Assembly: GCA_963665075.1 (NCBI GenBank)
Contig: OY762063.1
Location: 620,001-684,000, forward strand
Length of the DNA: 64,000 nt
DNA from: JAPULR01 sp963665075
Lineage (GTDB): Bacteria; Chloroflexota; Dehalococcoidia; Lucifugimonadales; GCA-2712585
Reading direction: 5' to 3'
Of the stretch, positions 1-9,552 are shown piece after piece. Within the stretch, counting starts at the first letter, position 1. Every line of letters begins with the position of its first letter. Under the pieces are notes generated by a model that did no database searches, was not told the origin of the DNA, and was given only the letters and a program-made list of their open reading frames with translations. The translations under genes and the position numbers were made by a program.

Positions 1-881
1 ATGTTAATCAACTTCATCATCGTGCGCCCCATCTCAGCCTGCAACGCAGGCCCGGAGGCGCAGTTCGCGCCGGGCTTCGTCCCCGCCGTGGCGTGACACA
101 CGAACTGGATGAATTCGTCCGACTTGTCCGTGCCGTGAATCTCCGCCAGTAGATTCTGCCCTTCTCCCTCGAACGTCGTGCACTGCACGTCCGCGAAAAC
201 CTTCACACCGCCGTTCGACGCCATCGATGCCAGCTTCTCCGCCGCATGGTAGTTCACCACAATCGACCAGGCCGTGTTGCGAATCCCGGGCATCCGCAGC
301 AGCATCACCGGATCCGGCAGCGTCTCCCGCGTTCGGAAGGGAGCCGTCTGATACAGCAGGTAGTCGGTGACGATTCCCGCCACCCCCGCCTCCATAGCCA
401 ACGTCGCGGCGTGTCCCCAGCCGCTCGCCCTGTCCGTGCTGCGAATCAGCACAACCTTCCCCCGAACGTCCTGCTTCTGATAATCCTCCGGCCTCTCCCC
501 CGTGCCCACGTCAATAAGCTCCAGCGTGACGCCTCCCTTGGGAGTCGGAGGCGTCCACCACGGCAAACACGATGGCGCGGTCTCGTAGGAAACCAGCAGC
601 TCCCCCGAGGATGAGCCGACGCGAAGCTCAGCGCTATAGGGGTCCCACGCCAAAGGCATCGACTGCGTGACGAACTTCGTCTCGCCGTCCAGCGGATACC
701 GTTCCACCCAGACCTTGTCAAATCCGTTCTCGCGAAACAGGTCCGCCACGAAATCCGTAGCCCGGTGGTATCCCGAGGCCCCGGGCGACCGGTAGAACGC
801 CGTCATGTGCGTCGCCGCTTCAAGCGCCCGCTCCCCCGAAAATTCCTCGTCTATCATTCGAATTAGGTCTTGCCGATTCAT
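1..881 (-). CDS. M28-family aminopeptidase-like protein with PA domain, partial at window edge
   Basis: An open frame runs from ATG at 881 off the left edge, with 293 codons visible. A GGGAG-type ribosome-binding site precedes the start, which lies 2 bases after the upstream gene's stop, so the two are co-transcribed. The middle (roughly residues 140-210) looks like a protease-associated (PA) domain with KVVLIRS and GVAGIVTDY. Near the edge the frame reads VCHATAGTKPGANCASG, which resembles the zinc-site region of M28/DUF4910-type aminopeptidases (H...PGANDNASG). The Asp that follows GAN in the family is absent here. The remaining metal ligands lie outside the window. Family assignment is fairly good; catalytic activity is uncertain. 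Confidence 0.72.
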   Translation of the reverse strand, partial: MNRQDLIRMIDEEFSGERALEAATHMTAFYRSPGASGYHRATDFVADLFRENGFDKVWVERYPLDGETKFVTQSMPLAWDPYSAELRVGSSSGELLVSYETAPSCLPWWTPPTPKGGVTLELIDVGTGERPEDYQKQDVRGKVVLIRSTDRASGWGHAATLAMEAGVAGIVTDYLLYQTAPFRTRETLPDPVMLLRMPGIRNTAWSIVVNYHAAEKLASMASNGGVKVFADVQCTTFEGEGQNLLAEIHGTDKSDEFIQFVCHATAGTKPGANCASGPALQAEMGRTMMKLIN

Positions 882-883
882 CT

Positions 884-2305
884 TCAACTCCCTTCTGCGT
901 ATGACTTCAACATGTGAATGTGGGAAAGCGAGCACTCAACCAGCCCGCCCATCTTGTCCGTTGCGTCGATTACCAGATATTCGTTCGCGCCCGCGCCGCC
1001 GCCGCCCACGCCCATGCTGCGCACCATCGGAATTCCCAACTCCGTCGGGAACAGCGACCACGGCCCGCCGCCGCCGCTGAACGGCGCGATGCTCAACGGC
1101 ACCTCCATCGTCTCAAACGCCCGCACGATGGACTGAACAAGCTCCGAGTTCGGGTCCGCGCTGGAAGGATCGTATGCACCCATCGCGTTGAACTCCACGT
1201 CCGCGTAACCCGCGGCGTCCAGATGCTCACGGATGAGCCTCACCGCCGTCTGCGCCTTGTACCCGCGCGGGACGCGAATGTCGAACCGCGCCGACGCTTC
1301 GTGCGGCAGACTGAACGGCAACGTTCCCGGTCCCGTGAACCCGCCCCGAATGCCGTTGATGTTCATGCTCGGCCCGTAGTAGAAGTTCAGGATAGTCTGC
1401 TCATCGCTCAGGTCTCCCGCAGGAACCGGCGCGCCAGCCACGCCCGCGAGCGCCTGGTTCCACGGCTTCCCCGAAAGGACAGCCCGCTTCTCTTCCTCCG
1501 TCGGCGGCTGCACGTCGTCATAGAACCCCTTGACCGCGATGGTATTCCCGTCCGCTTCCGTTAGCGTCGAAAGCGCATGCACCAGTCTCCAAACCGGACT
1601 GTCCACCACCGACTTCGTCATTCCGTGCAACGGCGCGCCCTGAGGCCCCCGACCCCACCTATCCCCGCTGGCCGTCAGTTCCGCGTAGATCATCCCTTTG
1701 TATCCCAGCGTCATCCCCACCGTCCCGTTCGCGCCCTGGGAAGCCCCCGGACTCAGGCTCGCGTCCGCCTTCTCCAACCGATCGCGGTACTGTGCGAACA
1801 TGTCCCGGTAGTACGGACTGCCCAGAATCTCGTCCCCCTCCAACAGCATCATCACGTTCACCGGCAGCGTCCCCTCCACCGCAATCAGCGCCTCCAGCGT
1901 GTTCAGCCACGCCCCGTAAGGCCCCTTGTACGACATCGCCCCGCGCCCCGTCAGCACCCTTCCGGAACCCTTCGTGGTTAACGTCCCTCCGAAGGGCGGA
2001 TGCTCCCACTTCTCGTTCGGAAGCACCGGCCTGGTGTCGAAGTTTGCGTAGACGACGATGGTCTTCGGCGCGCCCGCGTCATAAGCCGCCCAAACTCCGG
2101 GCAGCCCCCCCGTCGGAATCACCTCCGCCTCCTGACACCCCGCCTCCAGATGCTGCTCCACCAGCAGTTCCGCGCACTCCTCCACTCCCAGATCCTCCGT
2201 CGATACGCTCGGCTGTCGAATCAGCCGTTGGATGCGCTCGATGTGCCGTGGCTTGTTCTCCTCCAGGTATCGCCTGAGCTTCTCCAGCCCTACGCCAATG
2301 GGCAT
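884..2305 (-). CDS. M20-family metallo-hydrolase with degenerate metal site
   Basis: The 473-residue protein has the M20 peptidase layout: catalytic domain, central dimerisation domain (about residues 200-320) and C-terminal catalytic half. A GGGGGAG site lies just upstream of the ATG. Family landmarks are recognisable but altered. The HxD motif reads ANFDTRP (His to Asn). GRGxxDxKG reads GRGAMSYKG, with the metal-bridging Asp missing. The Glu pair reads EGDEILGSP. The C-terminal HSPNE region reads AGANE (His missing). It may therefore be a non-zinc or non-catalytic homologue, or use other ligands. It is the first gene of a two-gene unit with the M28-like protein, suggesting a shared peptide or amide substrate. 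Confidence 0.8.
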   Translation of the reverse strand: MPIGVGLEKLRRYLEENKPRHIERIQRLIRQPSVSTEDLGVEECAELLVEQHLEAGCQEAEVIPTGGLPGVWAAYDAGAPKTIVVYANFDTRPVLPNEKWEHPPFGGTLTTKGSGRVLTGRGAMSYKGPYGAWLNTLEALIAVEGTLPVNVMMLLEGDEILGSPYYRDMFAQYRDRLEKADASLSPGASQGANGTVGMTLGYKGMIYAELTASGDRWGRGPQGAPLHGMTKSVVDSPVWRLVHALSTLTEADGNTIAVKGFYDDVQPPTEEEKRAVLSGKPWNQALAGVAGAPVPAGDLSDEQTILNFYYGPSMNINGIRGGFTGPGTLPFSLPHEASARFDIRVPRGYKAQTAVRLIREHLDAAGYADVEFNAMGAYDPSSADPNSELVQSIVRAFETMEVPLSIAPFSGGGGPWSLFPTELGIPMVRSMGVGGGGAGANEYLVIDATDKMGGLVECSLSHIHMLKSYAEGS

Positions 2306-2410
2306 ACGCTCCCCCTTCGCCGCTGCAAATTTTCGGGGTCACAAACCCCTATTGGCTGGCAGTATATCTTGACTGCGTGACTTTGTGAAGGGGTGAACGA
2401 ATCGAACCCC

Positions 2411-3292
2411 CTAGCCAACCGTCTTCCTTGCCGCCGTCACCGTGTTCACCAACAGCATCGCGATTGTCATCGGCCCCACGCCCCCCGGCACCGGCGTTAT
2501 CGCCGACGCCACCTCCGAAACTCCCTCGAAGTCCACGTCCCCCGCCAACCGATACCCACGCCGACGCGAAGCGTCCTCCACCCGGTTGATTCCCACGTCC
2601 ACCACCACCGCGCCCGGCTTGACCATGTCCGCCGTTATCGCCCCCGCTCTCCCCACCGCCGCCACCAGAATGTCCGCCTCCCGCGTCGCCCGCCCCAGGT
2701 CCGCCGTGCCCGTATGACACACCGTCACCGTCGCGTTCGCCCCCGCCCGCTTTTGCGCCATCATCATCGCCAAAGGCTTCCCGACGATGTTGCTCCGCCC
2801 GCAAATCACCATGTGCTTCCCCTCCGGACTCAACCCGTTTCGAAGAAGAAGTTGCTGTATTCCCCCAGGCGTTGCCGGCAGGAAGTCCGACGCCCCCTGG
2901 CTCAACAGCCCTACGTTCAACGGATGAATGCAGTCCACGTCCTTGCTCGGCGAAACCGACCGAATCGCCGACCCCTCGTCCATCTGCGACGGCAGAGGAA
3001 GCTGCACCAGTATCCCGTGAAAACGCTCATCCCCGTTCAAGCCCTCTATAGCCGTTAGAAGCTCCTCCTGAGACGCGTCGGCGGCAATGCGAACGGTCTC
3101 GGAGCGAATTCCTACCTTCTCGCAGGCCCTCCCTTTGTTCCTGACGTACACCGCCGACGCAGGATCGTCCCCCGCCAGAACCACCGCCAGTCCCGGAACA
3201 ACGCCGTGATCCCGCCGCAACTCCTCTACCGCCGACGCCACCTCCTCGTGCATCTCCAAAGCCGTGGCCCGCCCGTCGAGAATCTTCGCCAT
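2411..3292 (-). CDS. folD: Bifunctional methylenetetrahydrofolate dehydrogenase / methenyltetrahydrofolate cyclohydrolase
   Basis: FolD interconverts 5,10-methylene-, 5,10-methenyl- and 10-formyl-tetrahydrofolate in the cytoplasm, supplying one-carbon units. The 293-residue length is standard. The substrate-site motif YVRNKGRAC carries the catalytic Tyr and Lys, followed by VQLPLP, the D-G/P loop region PATPGGIQQLL, the Rossmann motif GRSNIVGKP and the C-terminal PVPGGVGPMT signature. A GGAGG ribosome-binding site sits directly before the ATG at 3292. It is divergent from acpS, with about 100 bases between the starts. Nothing looks odd. Confidence 0.96.
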   Translation of the reverse strand: MAKILDGRATALEMHEEVASAVEELRRDHGVVPGLAVVLAGDDPASAVYVRNKGRACEKVGIRSETVRIAADASQEELLTAIEGLNGDERFHGILVQLPLPSQMDEGSAIRSVSPSKDVDCIHPLNVGLLSQGASDFLPATPGGIQQLLLRNGLSPEGKHMVICGRSNIVGKPLAMMMAQKRAGANATVTVCHTGTADLGRATREADILVAAVGRAGAITADMVKPGAVVVDVGINRVEDASRRRGYRLAGDVDFEGVSEVASAITPVPGGVGPMTIAMLLVNTVTAARKTVG

Positions 3293-3391
3293 GCCTCCTC
3301 CTTTCGTCAGACAATCTGGAAGTTAGACACCCTTTCTTACCATGCCTATAATACAGCTTCAAGCCAAATCAGTGGGGTCGTCGCCGCTTAC

Positions 3392-3766
3392 ATGCTCGTC
3401 ACCGGCATAGACATTATAGAAATTCCACGTATCCAGCGGGTCATAGAACGCTACGGAGACCGCTTTCTCAACCGAATCTACACGCCCCAGGAATTGACCT
3501 TCTGCAACGGCAAGGCAAACCGCCTCGCCGCCCGATTCGCCGCCAAGGAAGCCGCGTCCAAGGCCCTCGGCCTCGGCATCAGGGGCATTGCCTGGAAGGA
3601 AATCGAAGTGGTGCGACAGCGAGGCCATCCCCCTTCTCTGAAACTCCACGGACGCGCCGCCGAACGCGCCAAATTCTTGAATCTGACCCAACTCTCAATC
3701 TCAATCTCCCACTCCCGCGAATACGCCGTCGCCTCCGTAGTAGGCTGGCGCGAGCTTCCAACGTGA
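3392..3766 (+). CDS. acpS: Holo-[acyl-carrier-protein] synthase
   Basis: AcpS transfers 4'-phosphopantetheine from CoA to apo-ACP, activating fatty acid synthesis. I start at the ATG at 3392 because homology begins at LVTGIDIIEI, the family N-terminus with the Mg-binding Asp; the frame extends further upstream but into the folD region. The second signature FAAKEAASKALG (Glu and Lys of the active site) is intact, as is the C-terminal SISISHSREYA strand. The 124-residue length is typical. Its stop overlaps the GTG start of nnrE/D (GTGA), so the two are translationally coupled. Confidence 0.94.
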   Translation: MLVTGIDIIEIPRIQRVIERYGDRFLNRIYTPQELTFCNGKANRLAARFAAKEAASKALGLGIRGIAWKEIEVVRQRGHPPSLKLHGRAAERAKFLNLTQLSISISHSREYAVASVVGWRELPT

Positions 3767-5334
3767 AGGTAGTCACGCCCACACAAATGGCCCGGCTGGA
3801 ACAGGATTCCGCATCCTTCGGAATCTCCACCGACGACCTGATGGAGAATGCCGGCCTCGCCATAGCCCGCGAAATTCGCAACGTCATTGGCGGCATTGCC
3901 GGACGGCGAATCCTGACCCTGGTCGGCCCCGGCAACAACGGAGGCGACGGCCTCGTCGCGGCGCGCCACCTCGCCCGCTGGGGCGCTTCCGTGACGATAT
4001 ACCTAACCTCCAACCGCCCCGACGACGACCCCAAGCTGCGCCTTGCCATGTCGGAAGGCGCCCAAATCTTAACCGATGAAGATGACGAAGTCCTGAACGC
4101 CCTGGAACGTTCCCTGTGTTCATCCCAGCTGGTCATTGACGCGGTGCTTGGCACTGGACGCTCACGCCCCATCACTGGCTCGCTCGCCGAGATAATGACG
4201 AGAGTCTCCCGCAACGCCTGCCTGCCCCGCTCAAATCGCCCCCTTTACGTCGCCGTTGACGTGCCCACCGGCATCGACGCCTCCATAGGCCACGCCGACC
4301 CCCTGACCCCTCCCGCCGACGTCACCCTAGCACTCGGCTTCCCCAAGACCGGCCACTTCGAATTCCCCGCCGCCAACTACACCGGCGTCCTGAAAATCCT
4401 CGACATCGGCATCCCGCCCGAACTCTCCAAGGACACCCCCCTTGAACTCATAACCCCCTCCTGGGTCCGCCACCAACTGCCCCAACGTCCCAAGGACGGT
4501 CACAAGGGTACCTACGGTCACGCCCTCATCATCGGCGGCTGCGAAAACTACCCCGGCGCGCCCACCCTCGCCGCCGGCGCAGCTCTACGCTCCGGCACCG
4601 GCCTGGTGACCCTTGCCGCTCCCCGAACCACCTACGACATCGTTGCCTCCAAACTCACCGAAGCCATCCACCTGCCCCTGCCCGACAACGGCTTGGGAAC
4701 CCTGCACACCCAGGCCCTTCCTACCATCCAGCAAGCCCTGACCAACTACACCTCCCTTGCCATAGGCTGCGGCATGGGCCTCTCCCCACCCGCCAAGCGT
4801 TTCCTTCATAGCCTCCTCCTAACCAACGATGCCCCAACCCAACCCCTGATAATCGACGCCGACGCCCTCAACATCCTGGCTGAAACTCCTAACTGGTGGA
4901 AGCGAATCCCGTCGCCCGTCGTCCTCACCCCCCACCCCGGCGAAATGTCCCGCCTCACCGGTCTATCCACCCCGCAAATCCAATCTCGCCGCGTCGAAAC
5001 CGCCCGAGAATACGCCGGCAAGTGGGGACACGTAGTAGTCTTGAAAGGCGCCTTCACCGTCGTCGCCCAGCCCGACGGCCCTTGCCGCATCGCCCCCTTC
5101 GCCAACCCCCTCCTGTCCGTCGGCGGCGCCGGCGACGTTCTGGCCGGAATCATCGCCGGCCTCCTAGCCCAAGGCATGCCCCCCGCCGATGCTGCCGCCT
5201 GTGGCGTCTACCTGCACGGAACCGCCGCCGAGACCCTCCACCCTACCCACGGCGACCGCGGCGCCACCGCCGGCGACCTCATTGACGCCCTCCCCGCAGC
5301 CACCCGCGCCATTCTACATACGGAACTTGCCTAG
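3763..5334 (+). CDS. nnr: Bifunctional NAD(P)H-hydrate epimerase / ADP-dependent NAD(P)H-hydrate dehydratase
   Basis: This 523-residue fusion repairs hydrated NAD(P)H. The N-terminal half (to about residue 215) is the YjeF_N epimerase, with GPGNNGGDGLVAARHL and the VDVPTGIDAS region. The C-terminal half is the ribokinase-like dehydratase, with KGTYGHALIIGG, LTPHPGEMSRLTG, VLKGAFTVV and the GGAGDVLAGIIAGLLAQG anion-hole and nucleotide motif. The start is GTG, overlapping the acpS stop by four bases. The acpS-nnr pairing is common in bacteria. The gene converges with glcF, only 5 bases separating the two stops. Confidence 0.95.
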   Translation: MKVVTPTQMARLEQDSASFGISTDDLMENAGLAIAREIRNVIGGIAGRRILTLVGPGNNGGDGLVAARHLARWGASVTIYLTSNRPDDDPKLRLAMSEGAQILTDEDDEVLNALERSLCSSQLVIDAVLGTGRSRPITGSLAEIMTRVSRNACLPRSNRPLYVAVDVPTGIDASIGHADPLTPPADVTLALGFPKTGHFEFPAANYTGVLKILDIGIPPELSKDTPLELITPSWVRHQLPQRPKDGHKGTYGHALIIGGCENYPGAPTLAAGAALRSGTGLVTLAAPRTTYDIVASKLTEAIHLPLPDNGLGTLHTQALPTIQQALTNYTSLAIGCGMGLSPPAKRFLHSLLLTNDAPTQPLIIDADALNILAETPNWWKRIPSPVVLTPHPGEMSRLTGLSTPQIQSRRVETAREYAGKWGHVVVLKGAFTVVAQPDGPCRIAPFANPLLSVGGAGDVLAGIIAGLLAQGMPPADAAACGVYLHGTAAETLHPTHGDRGATAGDLIDALPAATRAILHTELA

Positions 5335-5339
5335 CGCCA

Positions 5340-6644
5340 TCAGCCTTCTCCCCCATACGCCTCATCCAGCAAGTCCACCACGTGGCACACCCGCCCATCG
5401 GACCCGGCCAGCCGCAACCCCGCTTCCATCTGCAGCGCACACCCCGGATTCGCCGTCGCAACCACCTCCGCCCCCGTCGCCAGAACGTCGCGCATCTTCG
5501 ACTCCAGCAGCCGCCCAGACATCCCGCGCTGCGTGATGGTATAAACCCCCGCCGCGCCGCAGCACCGGCTGGCGTCCTCCATCTCCACCAACTCCAATCC
5601 GGGAATCGACTCCAACACTCTCCGTGGCGCATCAGCGATTCTCTGAGCATGGACTAGATGACACGCGTCCTGATAAGTAACCCGAATGTCCAAGCGACCA
5701 TCAGGCCGTGCCAAGGGAAGCGACGCGAGAAACTCCGTCACGTCAACCGTCATCCCCGCCAGCTTCTCCGCCTTCTCCGCATACTCATCATCGTCCTTCA
5801 ACAAATGCCCGTACTCCTTCATCGCCGACCCGCACCCCGCCGACGCAACCACCACCCGCTCGACGTCCGCCGATAGAAACGCGTCGATGTTTCGCCGCGC
5901 CATCCGACGCGCGCTTGCCGCCTCTCCGCTGTGCAGATTCAGCGCCCCGCAGCACCCCTGGCTGGGCGGCGCTACCACCTCGCAGCCGTTGCGCTGCAAC
6001 ACCCTCACCGCCGCCGCCATCGTCGGCCCGTGAACCAACGGCATCACGCAACCCGCAAGCAGCCCCACCCGCATCCGCTTCGTCCCAATCGCGGGATACA
6101 CGCGAGTGCTTGCGCTGAAAAATCGGGCGGTCATCCTCGGCAACTGCCCTTCCAGCCTGTCCACAGAACCGGGCAGGACTTTCAAAACCCTGCTGCCCCT
6201 GACCACGCTCTGAACTCCCAACCGCTGATACCACCGCAGCATCCAAACCAACGACCGCAGCGCCCACAAACGGGGCAGCAGACCGCGGAGCAGAACCGCC
6301 GACACCAACCGCTGCTTCCAGGACACCGCTCCCGTCTCCGACATATCCTCCCGCACTCCCTCGATTAGTCGCCCGTATGGCACGCCCGAAGGACAAACCG
6401 CCTCGCAAGCCCGGCATCCCAGACACAGATCCCAGTGGCTCACAACCCGCTTGTTCGTCTCGACCCGCCCCTCCCGCACCCCCTTCATCAAGGCTATTCG
6501 TCCTCGTGGCGACTCCGTCTCCAACCCCGTCTCCAGATACGTCGGGCACACGTTCAGGCATAGCCCGCAGTGGACGCACCTATACAGGTCCTCGTCCACA
6601 ATCCGACCCAGCAGGCCCGACAATGGCTGCTTGCTCGTCGACAT
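5340..6644 (-). CDS. glcF: Glycolate oxidase iron-sulfur subunit
   Basis: GlcF carries electrons from the flavin subunits of membrane-associated glycolate oxidase. Two 4Fe-4S ferredoxin motifs stand near the N-terminus (CVHCGLCLNVCP and CLGCRACEAVCP). Two cysteine-rich CCG domains follow (GC...GCCGALNLHSG and DACH...RCCGAAGVY). I start at ATG 6644 (434 residues) because it follows the glcE stop directly and homology begins soon after; a longer frame would overlap glcE by about 150 bases. It is the third gene of glcD-glcE-glcF. Confidence 0.92.
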   Translation of the reverse strand: MSTSKQPLSGLLGRIVDEDLYRCVHCGLCLNVCPTYLETGLETESPRGRIALMKGVREGRVETNKRVVSHWDLCLGCRACEAVCPSGVPYGRLIEGVREDMSETGAVSWKQRLVSAVLLRGLLPRLWALRSLVWMLRWYQRLGVQSVVRGSRVLKVLPGSVDRLEGQLPRMTARFFSASTRVYPAIGTKRMRVGLLAGCVMPLVHGPTMAAAVRVLQRNGCEVVAPPSQGCCGALNLHSGEAASARRMARRNIDAFLSADVERVVVASAGCGSAMKEYGHLLKDDDEYAEKAEKLAGMTVDVTEFLASLPLARPDGRLDIRVTYQDACHLVHAQRIADAPRRVLESIPGLELVEMEDASRCCGAAGVYTITQRGMSGRLLESKMRDVLATGAEVVATANPGCALQMEAGLRLAGSDGRVCHVVDLLDEAYGGEG

Positions 6645-6646
6645 CC

Positions 6647-7966
6647 CTAGATCCCTCCCACGAACCGCCCCGGATTCAGAATCCCGTGGGGATCCAACGA
6701 CAGCTTCAAGCGACGCATGATCCTTAGTCCATGCGGAAGCGGCCCCCATACGTCCCTCCCCTTCTTCAACTCCGGCGGGCAGCGTTCCACCACCCACACC
6801 CCCTTCAACGTGCTCATCTGTCCGATGACTCTTTGCACCCTCAGGTCAAGTTCCGCGGGGTCGGCGCTCCCCCAGCTGATGCTCCTTACCAACCCCGTCC
6901 CCACCTCCGCAACCAGTCCGTGCTTCAAGTTCCAACCCCTTATTTTCTCCAGACTTTCCAGCAGCCGACCAACCTCCGTCGGAAGTACGGAACACCGCAC
7001 GCCCAGCATCTGTGCCTCTTCCTCCATCCACGCCATATCCACTAATGATTGCCAGACAGCGCCTTCCTCGCCGCCCTTCAACTCGTTGATATCCTTCGCC
7101 CCGGACGACTCCATAGCTGCCTTCGCTCGGACGACCCGGCCCTTCACCACCCCTTCCCTTCCCATAAACCGCGCGATCAACAAATAGGAAGGACACTCGA
7201 AGCCCAATCGTCCCGCCGCGTCCGAATTCAATAGCGTCAACGCATCCGGCCCCCCGTAACCCTCCAGCAACCCCCACGCTCCCGCCATAGCCTCGCTCAG
7301 ACTCGCAAACCCCGCCGCCAAAGTCGCCGACGCGTAGGGCCTCGGCGATACCTTTAACGACGCCTCAACGATAACCCCCAAAGTGCCCAGCGAACCCGTG
7401 TACAGCTTGTTCATGTCGTAGCCCGTCACGTTCTTCACCACCCGCCCGCCTCCTTTGGTCACGCGCCCGTCGGCGTTCACCACCTTCACTCCAATTAACC
7501 AATCCCTCGGAGATCCGTAAGTCAGACTCAACGGCCCGGAAGCCGCCGCCGCCAGCATCCCTCCCACCGTCGCCTCCTCTGGACGCGGCGTTTCCAAAGG
7601 CAGAAACTGCCCCTCCTTGGCCAGAATCCCCCCCAGCTTCGCGATGCTCATCCCCGCCTCCACCGTCACCGTCAGGTCCGAAGGCTCGTACCGAATCAGC
7701 CCATCCAATCCGCGCATATCCAACGCCATATCATATCGACGCGGCGGATTCCCCAACCCACGCTGGGTCCCGCCTCCAAATGGAATCGTCGCCAGCCCCT
7801 GCTCGTTGGCAATGGCAACGACCTTCGACACCCCCTCCACCGATGGCGGACGCGCCGCCGCCGCGGGAATCAAACCGTCAACCGCATATGACGCAAGCTC
7901 CCTCTCAAACACGAGCCATTCAAGGTTAACCCTGTGGACAATCGACGCAGCCGTCCCGGAAGTCAT
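6647..7966 (-). CDS. glcE: Glycolate oxidase FAD-binding subunit
   Basis: A 439-residue FAD-linked oxidase of the PCMH/VAO superfamily, the smaller flavin subunit of the glycolate oxidase complex. The FAD-binding half has PFGGGTQRGLGNP, the ATVGGMLAAAASGP loop and GGRVVKNVTGYDMNKLYTGS, the usual GlcE landmarks. The start at 7966 lies 5 bases from the glcD stop, and the glcF start follows immediately after its own stop, so the three subunits are one operon. No strong ribosome-binding site is visible, consistent with coupling to glcD. Confidence 0.92.
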   Translation of the reverse strand: MTSGTAASIVHRVNLEWLVFERELASYAVDGLIPAAAARPPSVEGVSKVVAIANEQGLATIPFGGGTQRGLGNPPRRYDMALDMRGLDGLIRYEPSDLTVTVEAGMSIAKLGGILAKEGQFLPLETPRPEEATVGGMLAAAASGPLSLTYGSPRDWLIGVKVVNADGRVTKGGGRVVKNVTGYDMNKLYTGSLGTLGVIVEASLKVSPRPYASATLAAGFASLSEAMAGAWGLLEGYGGPDALTLLNSDAAGRLGFECPSYLLIARFMGREGVVKGRVVRAKAAMESSGAKDINELKGGEEGAVWQSLVDMAWMEEEAQMLGVRCSVLPTEVGRLLESLEKIRGWNLKHGLVAEVGTGLVRSISWGSADPAELDLRVQRVIGQMSTLKGVWVVERCPPELKKGRDVWGPLPHGLRIMRRLKLSLDPHGILNPGRFVGGI

Positions 7967-7971
7967 GGCGT

Positions 7972-9417
7972 CTATACGTGCGCGCCCGGCCCGGCCGCCA
8001 GAACCGCGCCTCGCTGCATGGAGTGGCTATACTCAGGCCCGCCGGGAAAAACCTTGCCCGGATTGAAGCGGCCCTGCGGCGCAAACGCCCTATGCACCCG
8101 CGCCATAACGTCCATGTCCGCATTCGTGAACACCAGCGGCATATACGCCTTCTTCTCCAAGCCGATGCCGTGCTCGCCGCTCAACGCGCCCCCCAATTCC
8201 ACACACACCTCAAGAATTCGCCCGCCCACCTCCATCACCCGTTCCACGTCCCCGGGTTTCCGCTCATCGAACAGGATGCAAGGATGCAAATTGCCGTCGC
8301 CCGCGTGAAAAACGTTGGCGATGGGTATGTCGTACTGGGAGCTTATCTCCGAAACCCGCTCCAACGATTCCACCAGCCTGGTCCGGGGCACAACTCCGTC
8401 CACCAGATAGTAGTTTGGCGCCAACGCCCCCAACGCCCCAAGAGCGTTCTTTCGCGCCGACCAGAGCCGCTCCCGCTCCCGCGCCGACTCCGCCCACCGC
8501 ACCTCCGACGCCCCGGATTCGGTCAGAATCGCCTCCACCTGCATCCCCTGGTCCTCCACTTCCTCCCGCTCTCCCTCCAACTCCACCAGCAGCACCGCTC
8601 CCGCGCCCGACGGAAGCCCAACGTCCGTCACCCGCTGCACCGCCTCTATCGTCAGCGCGTCCATAATCTCCATCGCCGCAGGCACCATCCCCTGTCCGAT
8701 TACCGACGAAACGGCCAGACATGCCCCACCCACGTCCGAAAACACCGCCAAATACGTCTTCACCGCCGGAGGCGCCTGCAGCAATCGGACGACGATTTTC
8801 GTCGCCAAGCCAAACATGCCCTCTGAACCGATGAACGCCCCCCGTAAGTCGTACCCCACCGGATTCCGTACCTTCCCCCCCAGCCACGTCACCGATCCGT
8901 CCTCCAGCGCAACCTCCATTCCGAGCACGTGGTTGCTGGTGACGCCGTAGGCCAGGCAGTGAGGCCCGCCTGCGTTCTCCGCCACGTTGCCGCCCAAACT
9001 GCAAGCCTTCTGGCTGGAAGGGTCCGGCGCGTACCGAAGTCCCCGCTTTCGCGCCGCCTGGTCCAGATCTAAGTTGATGACTCCCGGTTCCACCACCGCC
9101 AGCCGGTTCCGTTCGTCGATTTCCAGAATCCGCTTCATCCGCGTCAACGCCACCTGCAACCCGTCCTCCACCGCAATGGCCCCGCCGCTCAACCCCGTCC
9201 CGGAGCCGCGACCCACCACGGAAACGCCCGCCTCCTCCGCTACGGCAACGACGCTGGAAACCTCCTCCGTCGAGGCCGGAAGGACCACCGCCCGCGGCAT
9301 CGCCTTGTCCACAGAGCCGTCATACTCGTACACCAGCAAGTCCTCCGGGTAGTGGATGACGTACTCCCGACCCACGATGGACCCCAGCTTCTTGATGAAC
9401 CGCCTTCTATCTAACAC
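7972..9417 (-). CDS. glcD: Glycolate oxidase subunit D (FAD-linked)
   Basis: GlcD is the catalytic flavin subunit oxidising glycolate (or another 2-hydroxy acid such as D-lactate) to the 2-oxo acid. Motifs seen are the FAD-binding GRGSGTGLSGGA, the SLGGNVAENAGGP loop, GYDLRGAFIGSEGMFG, and the C-terminal HAGDGNLHP and LSGEHGIGLEKK metal/substrate motifs. I choose GTG at 9417 (481 residues) because GGGAG lies 6 bases before it and homologues begin at this point; GTG at 9465 would add 16 residues. It heads the operon and is divergent from the TenA-like gene. Confidence 0.93.
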   Translation of the reverse strand: MLDRRRFIKKLGSIVGREYVIHYPEDLLVYEYDGSVDKAMPRAVVLPASTEEVSSVVAVAEEAGVSVVGRGSGTGLSGGAIAVEDGLQVALTRMKRILEIDERNRLAVVEPGVINLDLDQAARKRGLRYAPDPSSQKACSLGGNVAENAGGPHCLAYGVTSNHVLGMEVALEDGSVTWLGGKVRNPVGYDLRGAFIGSEGMFGLATKIVVRLLQAPPAVKTYLAVFSDVGGACLAVSSVIGQGMVPAAMEIMDALTIEAVQRVTDVGLPSGAGAVLLVELEGEREEVEDQGMQVEAILTESGASEVRWAESARERERLWSARKNALGALGALAPNYYLVDGVVPRTRLVESLERVSEISSQYDIPIANVFHAGDGNLHPCILFDERKPGDVERVMEVGGRILEVCVELGGALSGEHGIGLEKKAYMPLVFTNADMDVMARVHRAFAPQGRFNPGKVFPGGPEYSHSMQRGAVLAAGPGAHV

Positions 9418-9552
9418 GCCACTCTCCCGCCTATCGTCGTCCCATACTATTCCAGGGGTCAACACTTTGCAACGTGAACTTTCCGCCTTCCCCTGTTATC
9501 ATAACCTCGCCCGTCCCCACGACGACGACCAGACCAATGCCAAGGAGCATCG

